NCBI GenBank assembly: GCA_900552685.1 | Contig: USAJ01000004.1 | Coordinates: 58,071 to 122,070 of the forward strand | DNA from: an uncultured Collinsella sp. | GTDB taxonomy: Bacteria > Actinomycetota > Coriobacteriia > Coriobacteriales > Coriobacteriaceae | DNA: 64,000 nucleotides | Direction of reading: 5' to 3' | Shown: piece by piece, positions 42,893-51,833 of the stretch | How the letters are laid out: every line of letters begins with the position of its first letter | Numbering within the stretch: position 1 is the stretch's first letter | Notes under the pieces: generated by a model | Seen by the model: the letters and a program-made list of their open reading frames with translations, nothing else | Database searches by the model: none | Told to the model about the DNA's origin: nothing | Translations under genes and position numbers: made by a program

Positions 42893-42954
42893 TTTGGTCC
42901 TTTGTGGTCAAGCATTTGGTCAGTGTTTGGTCGGCGTTTGGTTGGGTTTTGGAA
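42893..42954 (+). promoter_or_regulatory. Helically phased TTTGGTC array upstream of recA
   Basis: Six copies start at 42893 (TTTGGTC), 42903 (TGTGGTC), 42915 (TTTGGTC), 42926 (TTTGGTC), 42937 (TTTGGTT) and 42948 (TTTGGAA), spaced 10, 12, 11, 11 and 11 bp. The array ends ~30 bp before the recA -35. The spacing equals one DNA turn and matches PhoB/OmpR-type tandem sites. Two copies with the same spacing lie before comEA. Confidence 0.7.
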
Positions 42955-42984
42955 AGACCGCCTGCATATGATTTATCTGAACGG

Positions 42985-43013
42985 TTGACCACGAACAGCC
43001 GTTCGTTTATTAT
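42985..43013 (+). promoter_or_regulatory. recA promoter with LexA (SOS) box in the spacer
   Basis: TTGACC (42985-42990), a 17-bp spacer and TATTAT (43008-43013). The spacer holds CGAACAGCCGTTCG (42992-43005), a perfect CGAAC-N4-GTTCG SOS box, so LexA would block RNA polymerase directly. Confidence 0.88.
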
Positions 43014-43043
43014 CGATGCAGGTTGTTAAGAGGAGGGCTATTC

Positions 43044-44192
43044 ATGGCCAAGAATTCAGGTCCCGTACGTACCGTTCATGCTCGCACGACGGGTAAAGAG
43101 CGCGATGAGATGATCGCCACCACCAAGGCCGAGATCGAGAAGAAATTCGGCCAGGGTTCCATCATGAGGTACGGCGACGGTGGCCCCGAGCTCGAGGTCG
43201 AGGCCATCCCTACGGGCGCTCTGGCACTCGATGCCGCTCTGGGTATCGGCGGTGTGCCGCGCGGCCGAATCGTCGAGATCTACGGTCCCGAGTCCTCCGG
43301 TAAGACGACGCTTTCGCTCGAGATCTTGGCCGAGGCCCAGGCAATGGGTGGCGTTGTGGCATTTATCGATGCCGAGCACGCGCTCGATCCCACGTATGCC
43401 GCGCGCATCGGCGTGGATATCGACGAGGTGCTCATTTCCCAGCCCGATACGGGTGAGCAGGCGCTCGAGATCGTTGACATGCTTGTGCGTTCAGGTGCCA
43501 TCGATGCCATCGTTGTCGACTCCGTCGCCGCGCTGACCCCGCGTGCCGAGATCGAGGGAGAAATCGGCGACACTACGGTCGGTCTTCAGGCTCGCCTGAT
43601 GAGCCAGGCGCTCCGCAAGCTCGCCGGCTCGCTGTCTAAGTCCAACACGACGTGCATCTTCATTAACCAGCTGCGTGAGAAGATCGGCGTCATGTTCGGC
43701 AACCCCGAGACCACGACGGGCGGTCGCGCCCTTAAGTTCTTCTCTTCGGTGCGTATCGACATTCGCCGCATCGACAGCATTAAGCTTAAGGACGAGGTTA
43801 TCGGTAACCGCGTGCGCGCCAAGGTCGTTAAGAACAAGGTGGCAGCTCCGTTCCGTTCTGCTGAGTTCGACATCATGTACGGTACGGGCATCTCTAAGGA
43901 GGGCTCGATTCTGGACATGGCTGTCGAGTGCGGCATCTGCAAGAAGATGGGCTCCTGGTTTGCCTATGGCGAGGACAAGCTCGGCAACGGTCGCGAGGCC
44001 GCCAAGGCTTTCCTGCGCGAACACCCCGATTGCGCCGACGAGATTGAGCATAAGGTTCGCCTTGCCTGCGGACTTGAGTTTGATGACGATGCTCCGTCCG
44101 AGGTCGAGCTGACCGATCAGCCTGCGCCTGAGGAGTTTGATGAGCTTTACGCCATCGATGGTTCCGCTATGCTCGATGATGACGACGAGTAG
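43044..44192 (+). CDS. recA: Recombinase RecA
   Basis: A 382-residue strand-exchange ATPase that also triggers LexA self-cleavage. Walker A GPESSGKTTLSLEIL (~res 79-93), the DNA-binding loop region and INQLREKIGVMFGNPETTTGGRALKF are all present, and an acidic C-terminal tail ends the protein. The start has AAGAGGAGGG 7 nt upstream; the longer frame to 43023 is rejected. Controlled by an SOS box and probably by the phased array upstream. recX follows after 11 bp. Confidence 0.98.
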   Translation: MAKNSGPVRTVHARTTGKERDEMIATTKAEIEKKFGQGSIMRYGDGGPELEVEAIPTGALALDAALGIGGVPRGRIVEIYGPESSGKTTLSLEILAEAQAMGGVVAFIDAEHALDPTYAARIGVDIDEVLISQPDTGEQALEIVDMLVRSGAIDAIVVDSVAALTPRAEIEGEIGDTTVGLQARLMSQALRKLAGSLSKSNTTCIFINQLREKIGVMFGNPETTTGGRALKFFSSVRIDIRRIDSIKLKDEVIGNRVRAKVVKNKVAAPFRSAEFDIMYGTGISKEGSILDMAVECGICKKMGSWFAYGEDKLGNGREAAKAFLREHPDCADEIEHKVRLACGLEFDDDAPSEVELTDQPAPEEFDELYAIDGSAMLDDDDE

Positions 44193-44203
44193 CGGTTACG
44201 CTC

Positions 44204-44896
44204 ATGTCGTATACGGTGACCGAGGCCACGGTCGTCTTTCCCGATAAGAAGGCGGCCTCCTCGTTTTCGAGCGGGTATGCGTCCAAAAAGCCTTGCGCAC
44301 ATATCGATTGTGAGCTTGAGGACGGTTTTGAGCGGTCCATTTGGATTCCCATGCGGGTCGCGCGCCTGTATGTCAAAAACCGCCCCGATCTTCCCTGTGA
44401 TTGGGACAACTTTCGTGAGGCGGTGCAGCTCATCGAGCGTAAATGTGCACTTACCATGGTGACCGAGATGCTATTGCGCCGCGACCATGCGACGGGTGAG
44501 GTACGTGACAAGCTGGCTCGCTACGGCTTTCACCAGCCCGCGATCGATTTCGCCGTCGAGCGCGCCACCGAGTATCACTTTTTAGACGAGAACCGCTTTT
44601 GCTCGTACTTTATCGAGGAGCGCAAGCGGCGCGGTTGGGGACAGCGCAAAATCGAGACCGAGCTCAAGCGACGTCATGTTGTGCTCGATGACATTCCCGG
44701 TTATCCCGAGGATTATTTTGCCGTCGAAGACGATTTGGCGCGTGCGTCAGCCCTGCTCGCCAAGCGGCGTGTTCCAGAGACGCGTGGATTCGAAAAACTG
44801 GTTCGGTTTTTGATGGGCAAGGGCTTCACGTATCACATCGCCGCCGATGCCGTTAAGGCACGTCTCGATGCCGAACGCGAGGAATGTGCGGTTTAG
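44204..44896 (+). CDS. recX: Regulatory protein RecX
   Basis: A 230-residue all-helical inhibitor that binds RecA filaments. The C-terminal ~150 residues show the three-helix RecX repeats (MLLRRDHATGEVRDKLARYGF, FIEERKRRGWGQRKIETELKRR, LVRFLMGKGFTYHIAADAVKA). The N-terminal ~70 residues are a small beta-rich extension found in Gram-positive RecX. Co-transcribed with recA, as is typical. The region after it to 44958 holds only a weak TGGCCC/GGGGCCA hairpin. Confidence 0.88.
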   Translation: MSYTVTEATVVFPDKKAASSFSSGYASKKPCAHIDCELEDGFERSIWIPMRVARLYVKNRPDLPCDWDNFREAVQLIERKCALTMVTEMLLRRDHATGEVRDKLARYGFHQPAIDFAVERATEYHFLDENRFCSYFIEERKRRGWGQRKIETELKRRHVVLDDIPGYPEDYFAVEDDLARASALLAKRRVPETRGFEKLVRFLMGKGFTYHIAADAVKARLDAEREECAV

Positions 44897-44958
44897 TCGT
44901 ATGCGTTTTGTGGCCCTGCCGTTCACCGCGTTTTAGCCGCCGTGCCGGGGCCATTTAT

Positions 44959-44987
44959 TTGACAGTTGTTGTGGTTCAACGTACGAT
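44959..44987 (+). promoter_or_regulatory. Sigma-A promoter of rny
   Basis: TTGACA (44959-44964), 17-bp spacer, TACGAT (44982-44987). Leader ~160 nt to the rny start; no riboswitch recognised. Confidence 0.75.
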
Positions 44988-45153
44988 AAACACTGTCATT
45001 TGCTTTGTGATATGTGCTCATCTGTGATGAGTTTGTTTATATGTTTATCTGTATCCGACCCGCATAAGCTGCGCCCATATTACTCAAATGTCGCGAGCCG
45101 TTCGTAAGGACGGTTCGCTTTGTTGTGTAACGAATCCATAAAAAGGAGTGAGC

Positions 45154-46704
45154 ATGCCTATCATCGCAGCGCTCGTTGGCATCGTTTTGGGTGCCATCGC
45201 CGCCATCGCCTACATGCGCACCGCCAAGCAGGGTAGTCTTCACGAGGCCGACGAAAAGATCCAGTCGGCACACGCACAGGCTGAGTCCCTGATCGGTGAT
45301 GCTAAGCGTCAGGCCGAGACCCTCAAAAAAGAGGCTCTGCTCGAGGCTAAAGAGGAGATCATCAAGAACAAGCAGGCCGCCGAGGCCGAGGACAAGCAGC
45401 GTAAGAGCGAGATTCGTACGCTCGAGAACCGTGTGATGCAGCGCGAGGAGTCCCTCGATCGCCGAAACGACGCTCTTGACAAGCGTGAGCACCAGCTGTC
45501 CAGCCAGGCCGGTCAGGTCGAGAAGCGCTCCCGCGAGCTTGAGGAGCTCTGCGCCAAGCAGACCTCGGAGCTCGAGCGCATCGCCGACCTGACCCGCGAG
45601 GACGCCCACAAGGAGCTCCTCGATAAGGTTCGCGGCGAGGTAACCCACGAGGCTGCCACGATTATTCGCGAGTCCGAGCAGCAGGTTCGCGCCGAGTGCC
45701 ACAAGACCGCCCAGGAGATTTTGTCCCTGGCGATTCAGCGCTGCGCTGCCGACCACACTGCCGAGGTCACCGTTACCTCCGTGCACATTCCCTCTGATGA
45801 CCTCAAGGGCCGTATCATCGGTCGCGAGGGTCGCAACATCCGGACTTTCGAGCAGGTTTCCGGCGTCAACCTCGTGATCGACGACACGCCTGAGACCGTC
45901 GTTCTTTCGAGCTTCGACCCGGTCCGTCGTGAGACCGCCCGTGTTGCCCTCGAGAACCTCATCGCCGACGGCCGCATTCACCCCGCCCGCATCGAGGAGA
46001 TGTATCACAAGGCTGCCGACCTGGTTCAGCAGCGCGTGCGCGAGGCTGGCGAGCAGGCTGCCTTCGATACCGGCATCCACGACCTGCACCCCGAGATCGT
46101 CAAGACCCTTGGTGCCCTGCGCTACCGTACCTCGTTTGGTCAGAACGTGCTTCAGCACTCCCTCGAGGTCTCTGATTTGTGCGGCGTGATGGCTTCCGAG
46201 CTTGGCCTGGACGTTGTGACCGCCAAGCGCGCCGGCCTGCTGCACGACCTGGGCAAGGCAATCGACCATGACGTCGAGGGCCCGCATGCCGTCATCGGCG
46301 CCGAGCTTGCCCGCCGTTATGGCGAGAAGCCCGTTATCGTCCACGCTATTGAGGCTCACCATGCCGACGTCGACCCCAACACGGTGCTCGATGTCCTGGT
46401 ACAGGCCGCCGATGCCGTCTCTGCCTCTCGCCCCGGTGCCCGTCGCGAGTCTGCCGAGAACTACATCAAGCGTCTTGAGAAGCTCGAGGAGATCGCCAAC
46501 TCCCATGATGGCGTCGAGCGTACCTATGCCATGCAGGCTGGTCGCGAGGTCCACGTCATGGTTCAGCCGGACAAGATTTCCGATGCCCAGTCCACGGTTC
46601 TGGCTCACGATATCGCCCATCAGATCGAGGAAGAGATGGAGTATCCCGGTCAGGTGCGCGTCGTCGTGATTCGCGAGAGCCGCGCTGTCGATATCGCTAA
46701 ATAA
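45154..46704 (+). CDS. rny: Ribonuclease Y
   Basis: A 516-residue membrane-anchored endoribonuclease initiating mRNA decay. One N-terminal membrane helix (IIAALVGIVLGAIAAIAYM), a long coiled coil (~res 25-200), a KH domain (GRIIGREGRNIRTFEQ) and an HD domain (LLHDLGKAIDHD, ~res 363-374). ATG at 45154 is preferred (AAGGAG 6 nt upstream) over GTG 45148. The last three genes before spoVS (recA-recX-rny) mirror Firmicute order. Confidence 0.96.
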   Translation: MPIIAALVGIVLGAIAAIAYMRTAKQGSLHEADEKIQSAHAQAESLIGDAKRQAETLKKEALLEAKEEIIKNKQAAEAEDKQRKSEIRTLENRVMQREESLDRRNDALDKREHQLSSQAGQVEKRSRELEELCAKQTSELERIADLTREDAHKELLDKVRGEVTHEAATIIRESEQQVRAECHKTAQEILSLAIQRCAADHTAEVTVTSVHIPSDDLKGRIIGREGRNIRTFEQVSGVNLVIDDTPETVVLSSFDPVRRETARVALENLIADGRIHPARIEEMYHKAADLVQQRVREAGEQAAFDTGIHDLHPEIVKTLGALRYRTSFGQNVLQHSLEVSDLCGVMASELGLDVVTAKRAGLLHDLGKAIDHDVEGPHAVIGAELARRYGEKPVIVHAIEAHHADVDPNTVLDVLVQAADAVSASRPGARRESAENYIKRLEKLEEIANSHDGVERTYAMQAGREVHVMVQPDKISDAQSTVLAHDIAHQIEEEMEYPGQVRVVVIRESRAVDIAK

Positions 46705-46705
46705 C

Positions 46706-47791
46706 ATGAGCGACGCGAACGAGCTCATCTCATTTATCGCGTCGATGTCGGGGGAGGGCAACCTTCGCGTCGAGGAGAACCTTGGCGAGGGGTATGTCCG
46801 CCTCCGCGTTTCGGAGGCCGAGCGGCGCCAGGCAAAGCACGACATTCAGCATGTCGAGGATATCGTCATCGAAATGCTCCGTAATGCTCGCGATGCTGGC
46901 GCCGACAAGGTCTATCTCGCCACGACCAAGGAAGATGGCGTCCGCACGCTTGTCTTTCTGGATAACGGTTCGGGCGTTCCGCAGGATATGCAAGAGCGAA
47001 TCTTCGATGCCCGCGTTACCTCCAAGCTCGAGAGCATGAAGATGGACCGTTGGGGCGTTCACGGTCGTGGCATGGCATTGTTTTCGATCAAGCAGAACAC
47101 CGACGAGGCCCGTGTGGTCACGTCCGGTGTCGATCTTGGTTCAGCCTTTAAGGTGAGCGTTGCGGCGGACCGCCTCAGTGAGCGTGCCGATCAGTCCAGC
47201 TGGCCCCAGGCCGTCAAGGATGATGACGGACGTTATGTCTGTGCTCGCGGTCCGCATAATATTATTCGCGCTGCTTGTGAGTTTGCGCTCGAGGAGTTGC
47301 GTGGTTGCGATGTCTATCTTGGTTCTCCGTCTGAGATTGCCGCGACCCTTTATGCTCAGGCGTCAAGTCGGCTCGATACGTCGCGTCTCCTGTTTATTGA
47401 TGACGAGAGCGAGCTTCCGGTTGTCGACCGTTTAGGCCTTGCCTCTGATGCCGAGGACTTTATCCGCATCTGTTCGGGTTTGGGTCTTGAGATGTCCGAG
47501 CGCACGGCACATCGCATTTTGGCAGGGCAGATTAAGCCCGTTCGCGGTGTGACCGCGCGTCTGCTGCGCGAGCGTGATTCTTCCTCGCATGCGCCGGCTC
47601 CTGTCGATCTCGCGAAAGATCGTCGCGGGCTACGTATTGCCAAGGATGACATGGCACAGTTTTCGCGTGCTGTGGAGCGCGACTTTAATGACCTTGCCGC
47701 CCGGTACTATCTCAACCTTTGCGGCGACCCAAAGATTCGTGTTTCGCGTGATCGAATCACTGTGACCTTCGATCTTGCCAAAGAGGAATAG
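46706..47791 (+). CDS. GHKL-type ATPase with MutL-like N-terminal motifs
   Basis: A 361-residue protein of unknown role. The GHKL ATP-binding motifs are clear: N box VIEMLRNARDAGADKVYL (~res 53-70), G1 LDNGSGVP (~res 87-94), FDARVTSKLE (a MutL-like ATP-lid region), and G2 WGVHGRGMALFSI (~res 117-129). The rest (~res 150-361) has no recognised domain, no MutL endonuclease motif and no histidine-kinase H box. It starts 2 bp after rny and precedes spoVS, where Firmicutes carry ymdB. Not a sensor kinase by its layout. Confidence 0.75.
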   Translation: MSDANELISFIASMSGEGNLRVEENLGEGYVRLRVSEAERRQAKHDIQHVEDIVIEMLRNARDAGADKVYLATTKEDGVRTLVFLDNGSGVPQDMQERIFDARVTSKLESMKMDRWGVHGRGMALFSIKQNTDEARVVTSGVDLGSAFKVSVAADRLSERADQSSWPQAVKDDDGRYVCARGPHNIIRAACEFALEELRGCDVYLGSPSEIAATLYAQASSRLDTSRLLFIDDESELPVVDRLGLASDAEDFIRICSGLGLEMSERTAHRILAGQIKPVRGVTARLLRERDSSSHAPAPVDLAKDRRGLRIAKDDMAQFSRAVERDFNDLAARYYLNLCGDPKIRVSRDRITVTFDLAKEE

Positions 47792-47865
47792 TGCCTTTAC
47801 CGAGTCCTCTCGGTACGATACAGTTATTGCAGTTAAAACGTACTTTTAAACGCAGGAGTTTCTTC

Positions 47866-48183
47866 ATGGATTGCCTGAAGGTATCAAGCAAATCATCGCC
47901 CGCGTCCGTTGCCGGCGCCATCGCCGGCATGGTCAAGGATGGTGTACCCGTCAACATCCAGTGTGTCGGCGCCGGTGCGGTCAACCAGGCCATTAAGGCC
48001 GTGGCTATCGCGCGCGGTTTTTTGATTCCAACCGGTTTTGATATTTCCTGCGCGCCCGTGTTCTCTGACATCCTCATTAACGGGGAGTCGCGCACGGCTA
48101 TCCGCCTTTCTATCTACGTTCACCAGATCAATCGAGCTGCAATGGATAACGTTGTCATGGATGATGTTAAGCCTGTGGCATAG
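47866..48183 (+). CDS. spoVS: SpoVS-family (Alba-like) nucleic-acid-binding protein
   Basis: A 105-residue protein; the core LKVSSKSSPASVAGAIAGMVKDG and QAIKAVAIARGFLIPTG is nearly identical to stage V sporulation protein S. The organism type is non-sporulating, so its role here is probably RNA or DNA binding in general regulation. The start has GCAGGAG 8 nt upstream; TACGAT at 47814 may be a -10. It sits between the GHKL ATPase and miaB. Confidence 0.92.
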   Translation: MDCLKVSSKSSPASVAGAIAGMVKDGVPVNIQCVGAGAVNQAIKAVAIARGFLIPTGFDISCAPVFSDILINGESRTAIRLSIYVHQINRAAMDNVVMDDVKPVA

Positions 48184-48235
48184 CTTCTGCTTGCCTCGAT
48201 TCGCCCTCCCCTTTCCATCGTTAGGACTTATGCAC

Positions 48236-49606
48236 ATGGACCAGCGTTCCGTACGCGATATTCTTGCCGGTAAAACCTACTTTATCCGCACCTTTGGCTG
48301 CCAGATGAATCAGCACGACTCTGAGCGCGTGAGCGGTCTGCTCGATTCGTATGGTTGCCTTATGGCGCTCGATCCCGAGCATGCCGATATTGTTGTCTTC
48401 ATGACATGCTGCGTGCGCGAGGCCGCCGACACTCGCCTGTACGGTCAGTGCAATTCCTGCAAAAGCCTGCCGCCTTCGCCTTCGGGCAAGCGTGTGGTTG
48501 CCGTGGGCGGCTGCATCGCGCAGCGTGATGGCGAGGGCCTGCTCACCAACGTCGATAACGTCAATGTCATCTTTGGCACGCATTCCATCGCACATGTGGC
48601 CGAGCTCATTGCCGAGGCGTTCCTTGATGGTAAGCGTCATATCCGCACCAACGAGCATGAGGATACGGATGCCATGAGCATGCCGTGGCATCGCGAGACC
48701 CAGTATCACGCCTGGGTGCCCATCATGACAGGTTGCAATAATTTCTGCACCTATTGCATCGTGCCGTACGTGCGCGGTCGCGAAAAAAGCCGCCCCTTCG
48801 AGGAGATTGTCGACGAGGTGACCGCTTTGGTGCGCCAGGGTGTGCGTGAGATTACGCTGCTGGGCCAAAACGTTAACTCATATGGTCGCGATCTGTTTGG
48901 CAAGCCGCGTTTTGCCGATTTGCTGCGCGCGGTGGGCGATACGGGCGTCGAGCGCATCTTCTTTACCTCTTCTCATCCTAAGGATCTGCTGCCCGAGACC
49001 ATCGACGCTATGGCCGAGACGCCCGCCGTCATGCCGCAGCTTCACTTGGCCGTTCAGTCGGGCTCCACGCGCATCCTCAAAGAGATGAATCGCCGTTATA
49101 CACGCGAGGACTATCTGGGCCTTGTCGATCGCATTCGCAACCGCATGCCCGATATCGCGCTCTCGACCGACATTATCGTTGGCTTCCCGGGCGAGACTGA
49201 AGAAGACTTTGAGCAGACGCTCTCACTTGCCGAGACGGTCCGCTATGCTCAGGCCTATACCTTCATCTATTCCAAGCGCGCCGGTACCCCGGCCGCCGAG
49301 ATTGACGATCCTACGCCGCATGAGGTTATTCTCGAGCGTTTCAACCGCCTGGTTAAGGTTATCGAGACCACGGCACACGAGTATAACCAGGGTGAGCTTC
49401 ATACTGTGATTCCGGCGCTCATTGAGGGAACGAGCAAGAAGAACGATGCGGTCCTGCTGGGCAAGAGTCCCAAGAATCAGACCGTGCATGCGCCTATCCC
49501 CGAGGGTTACCGCATCGATCAGCTTGTTGGCAAGATCGTTGATGTTGACGTTGACGTTGCCAAGACCTGGTATTTGTCCGGCTCCGTTGTGGGCGAGCCG
49601 CGCTAA
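48236..49606 (+). CDS. miaB: tRNA-2-methylthio-N6-dimethylallyladenosine synthase MiaB
   Basis: A 456-residue radical SAM methylthiotransferase acting on i6A37. Cluster cysteines in RTFGCQMNQHDSERV, MTCCVRE and AVGGCIAQ; radical SAM motif MTGCNNFCTYCIVPYVRGREKS; C-terminal TRAM domain. The start is placed at ATG 48236 (TAGGA ~9 nt upstream); ATG 48230 is also possible. It overlaps miaA by 1 bp (TAATG); MiaA makes its substrate, so the pair forms one pathway. Confidence 0.95.
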   Translation: MDQRSVRDILAGKTYFIRTFGCQMNQHDSERVSGLLDSYGCLMALDPEHADIVVFMTCCVREAADTRLYGQCNSCKSLPPSPSGKRVVAVGGCIAQRDGEGLLTNVDNVNVIFGTHSIAHVAELIAEAFLDGKRHIRTNEHEDTDAMSMPWHRETQYHAWVPIMTGCNNFCTYCIVPYVRGREKSRPFEEIVDEVTALVRQGVREITLLGQNVNSYGRDLFGKPRFADLLRAVGDTGVERIFFTSSHPKDLLPETIDAMAETPAVMPQLHLAVQSGSTRILKEMNRRYTREDYLGLVDRIRNRMPDIALSTDIIVGFPGETEEDFEQTLSLAETVRYAQAYTFIYSKRAGTPAAEIDDPTPHEVILERFNRLVKVIETTAHEYNQGELHTVIPALIEGTSKKNDAVLLGKSPKNQTVHAPIPEGYRIDQLVGKIVDVDVDVAKTWYLSGSVVGEPR

Positions 49607-50544
49607 TGGTTTCTCCCGGGGCAGGTCTTTCCGCCGTTGCGATCGTCGGTCCGACGGCGGTTGGTAAGAGTGATGTTGCCGACCGTTTGGCCGCTCGTCT
49701 TTCGTCCGAAGTGCTGTCGTGCGATGCGATGCAAATCTATCGCGGCATGGACATCGGTACCGCAAAGATGGCGCCCGATGAGTGTACGGCGCCGCTGCGT
49801 CTCGTCGACATTGTAGAGCCGGGTGTGGCATATTCTGCTGCGCTTTATCAGGCTGACGCTCGCGCGCATGTTGAACGTCTCCTTGGTTCGGGTTGCCTGC
49901 CGGTTTTTTGCGGAGGTACGGGGCTGTATCTCAAGGCCGCCCTCGATGAGATGGACTTTCCCTCGGGTGAACTTGAGGACGATCGCCGTGTGGGCTATCA
50001 GGAGCTTGCCGAACGTATTGGCGAGGAAGAACTGCATGCCCTGCTTGCCGAGCGCGACCCAGAATCGGCTGCTGTTATTCATCCCCATAACGTGCGCCGT
50101 GTGATTCGTGCGCTCGAGATGCATGATGATGGTATCTCCTATGCACAGCAAAAAAGTCAGTTTAGTGTTCCGCGCGAGCATTATCATGCTCTATGGTTTG
50201 GTCTGACGCGTAATCGCGAGGTGCTCTACAAGCGCATTAATCTGCGCGTCGATCTGATGTTTGAGCAGGGTCTTGTCGATGAAGTCCGCGGTCTTATGGA
50301 CCAGGGGCTGGGAGATGCCCTGACGTCGATGCAGGCAATTGGCTATAAAGAGATTATCGATGCTTTCAATGGCGTGATGAGCATGGATGAGGCTCGCGAA
50401 CTCATTAAAATGCGTTCGCGTCGTTATGCCAAGCGTCAGCTTTCATGGTTTAAGCGCGATGACCGTATCGTGTGGTTCGATATGGACGAGTTTACGATCG
50501 ATGAGGTCGTTGAGGACATCCTGCATCGTATTGAGGCTGCCTAA
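49606..50544 (+). CDS. miaA: tRNA dimethylallyltransferase MiaA
   Basis: A 312-residue enzyme adding the isopentenyl group to A37 of tRNAs reading UNN codons. P-loop VGPTAVGKSDVADRLA (~res 14-29), DAMQIYRGMDIGTAK (substrate-binding), and FCGGTGLYLKA are typical. It forms a tight run miaB-miaA-hflX with single-base overlaps. Confidence 0.96.
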   Translation: MVSPGAGLSAVAIVGPTAVGKSDVADRLAARLSSEVLSCDAMQIYRGMDIGTAKMAPDECTAPLRLVDIVEPGVAYSAALYQADARAHVERLLGSGCLPVFCGGTGLYLKAALDEMDFPSGELEDDRRVGYQELAERIGEEELHALLAERDPESAAVIHPHNVRRVIRALEMHDDGISYAQQKSQFSVPREHYHALWFGLTRNREVLYKRINLRVDLMFEQGLVDEVRGLMDQGLGDALTSMQAIGYKEIIDAFNGVMSMDEARELIKMRSRRYAKRQLSWFKRDDRIVWFDMDEFTIDEVVEDILHRIEAA

Positions 50545-51833
50545 TGGCCCGTTTCCCCCTTGTTCCCACGGCACCCGAGCCCGAGCGTGCCATATTAGTT
50601 GGTGTTGAGTGGCGCGACAATGCGTGGCCGCTCGATCGTTCGCTTGACGAGCTTGAGCGCCTTGCCCATACGGCTGGTGCCCAGTGCGTGGCGCGTTTGT
50701 CACAGCGTCTGGTTAAGCCGTATCCAAAATCGTTTATCGGTTCCGGTAAGGTTGAAGAGCTGTGCGGCCTGGTGCATCGCATGGATGCCGATGTCGTTAT
50801 TTTTGACGACGACCTGACGCCCTCGCAGCAATCCTATTTGGAGAAAGCCGTGGGCGAGCCGGTAAAGATTATCGATCGTACAGCACTGATCTTGGATATC
50901 TTTGGCCTGCATGCTCAGACGCGTGAGGGACGCCTACAGGTACAGCTGGCGCAGCTTCAATATCTGTTGCCTCGTCTGCGTGGCATGTGGAGCCATCTTG
51001 CCAAGGAGCAGACGCGCGGCGGCATCGGTTCGCGCTTTGGCCAGGGTGAAAGTCAGCTCGAGGTTGACCGTCGCCTCATTCGCAATAAGATCGCTGCGCT
51101 TCGTCGTGAGCTTAAGCAGGTTGAACAGCGTCGCGATGTTCAATCCAAGAGTCGCATTGAGTCACCGGCGTTTCGCGTCGCGTTAGCCGGTTATACCAAT
51201 GCCGGAAAATCGACGTTGCTCAATCGTCTGACCGGCTCTACGGTACTTTCGCAGGACAAGCTGTTTGCTACGCTCGACCCGACGACGCGTTCGTATCGCC
51301 TGCCCGGCGGTCGTGGCATGACGATTACCGATACCGTTGGCTTTATTCAAAAGCTACCGCATGGTCTCGTTGATGCCTTTAAGTCCACGCTGTCTGAGGT
51401 TCTTGGTGCCGATCTGATCCTTAAAGTTGTGGATGCCTCTGACGAGGACTACGAGCGCCAGCTCGAGGCAGTCGATCGCGTGCTTGATGAGATCGGCGCT
51501 GGAGAGCGTTTAACTCTGACCGTATTCAATAAAATCGATCTTCTCGATAGCGTTGATCGACTGAGCTTCCGTCGTCGCTATCCCGAGGCCGTGCTGTTCT
51601 CGGCCCAGACGGGCGAGGGACTCGACGATCTCGTCGACCGTATTGCTCGTGAGGCGGCTGCTACCGATGTGTTGCTCTCTGCTGATATCCCGTATCGCGA
51701 GGGCGCCCTCATCACGCTGGTGCATGAGCAGGGAACCCTTTTGCACGAGGAATATCTTGAGGACGGCGTTCGTATTGTGGCGAAGCTGCCGGCCCGTATC
51801 GCGCCGCGGCTCGAGCGTTATCGCACCGAGTAG
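50544..51833 (+). CDS. hflX: GTPase HflX
   Basis: A 429-residue ribosome-splitting GTPase. N-terminal HflX domain (PYPKSFIGSGKVEELCGLV), a helical linker with GGIGSRFGQGESQLEVDRRLI, and the G domain: G1 GYTNAGKSTLLN, G3 DTVGFIQKLPHGLV, G4 NKIDLLD. Its 3' end overlaps the convergent DUF1624 gene by 16 bp. miaA-hflX linkage (via hfq in other bacteria) is common; no hfq is present here. Confidence 0.95.
   Translation: MARFPLVPTAPEPERAILVGVEWRDNAWPLDRSLDELERLAHTAGAQCVARLSQRLVKPYPKSFIGSGKVEELCGLVHRMDADVVIFDDDLTPSQQSYLEKAVGEPVKIIDRTALILDIFGLHAQTREGRLQVQLAQLQYLLPRLRGMWSHLAKEQTRGGIGSRFGQGESQLEVDRRLIRNKIAALRRELKQVEQRRDVQSKSRIESPAFRVALAGYTNAGKSTLLNRLTGSTVLSQDKLFATLDPTTRSYRLPGGRGMTITDTVGFIQKLPHGLVDAFKSTLSEVLGADLILKVVDASDEDYERQLEAVDRVLDEIGAGERLTLTVFNKIDLLDSVDRLSFRRRYPEAVLFSAQTGEGLDDLVDRIAREAAATDVLLSADIPYREGALITLVHEQGTLLHEEYLEDGVRIVAKLPARIAPRLERYRTE

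Noticed and set aside
45037..46845. 602-codon minus-strand frame opposite rny
   Set aside because: Shadow of rny, composition biased, no start signal.
46706..47791. Sensor histidine kinase
   Set aside because: There is no membrane segment, HisKA domain or H box; the ATPase motifs are at the N-terminus and resemble MutL.
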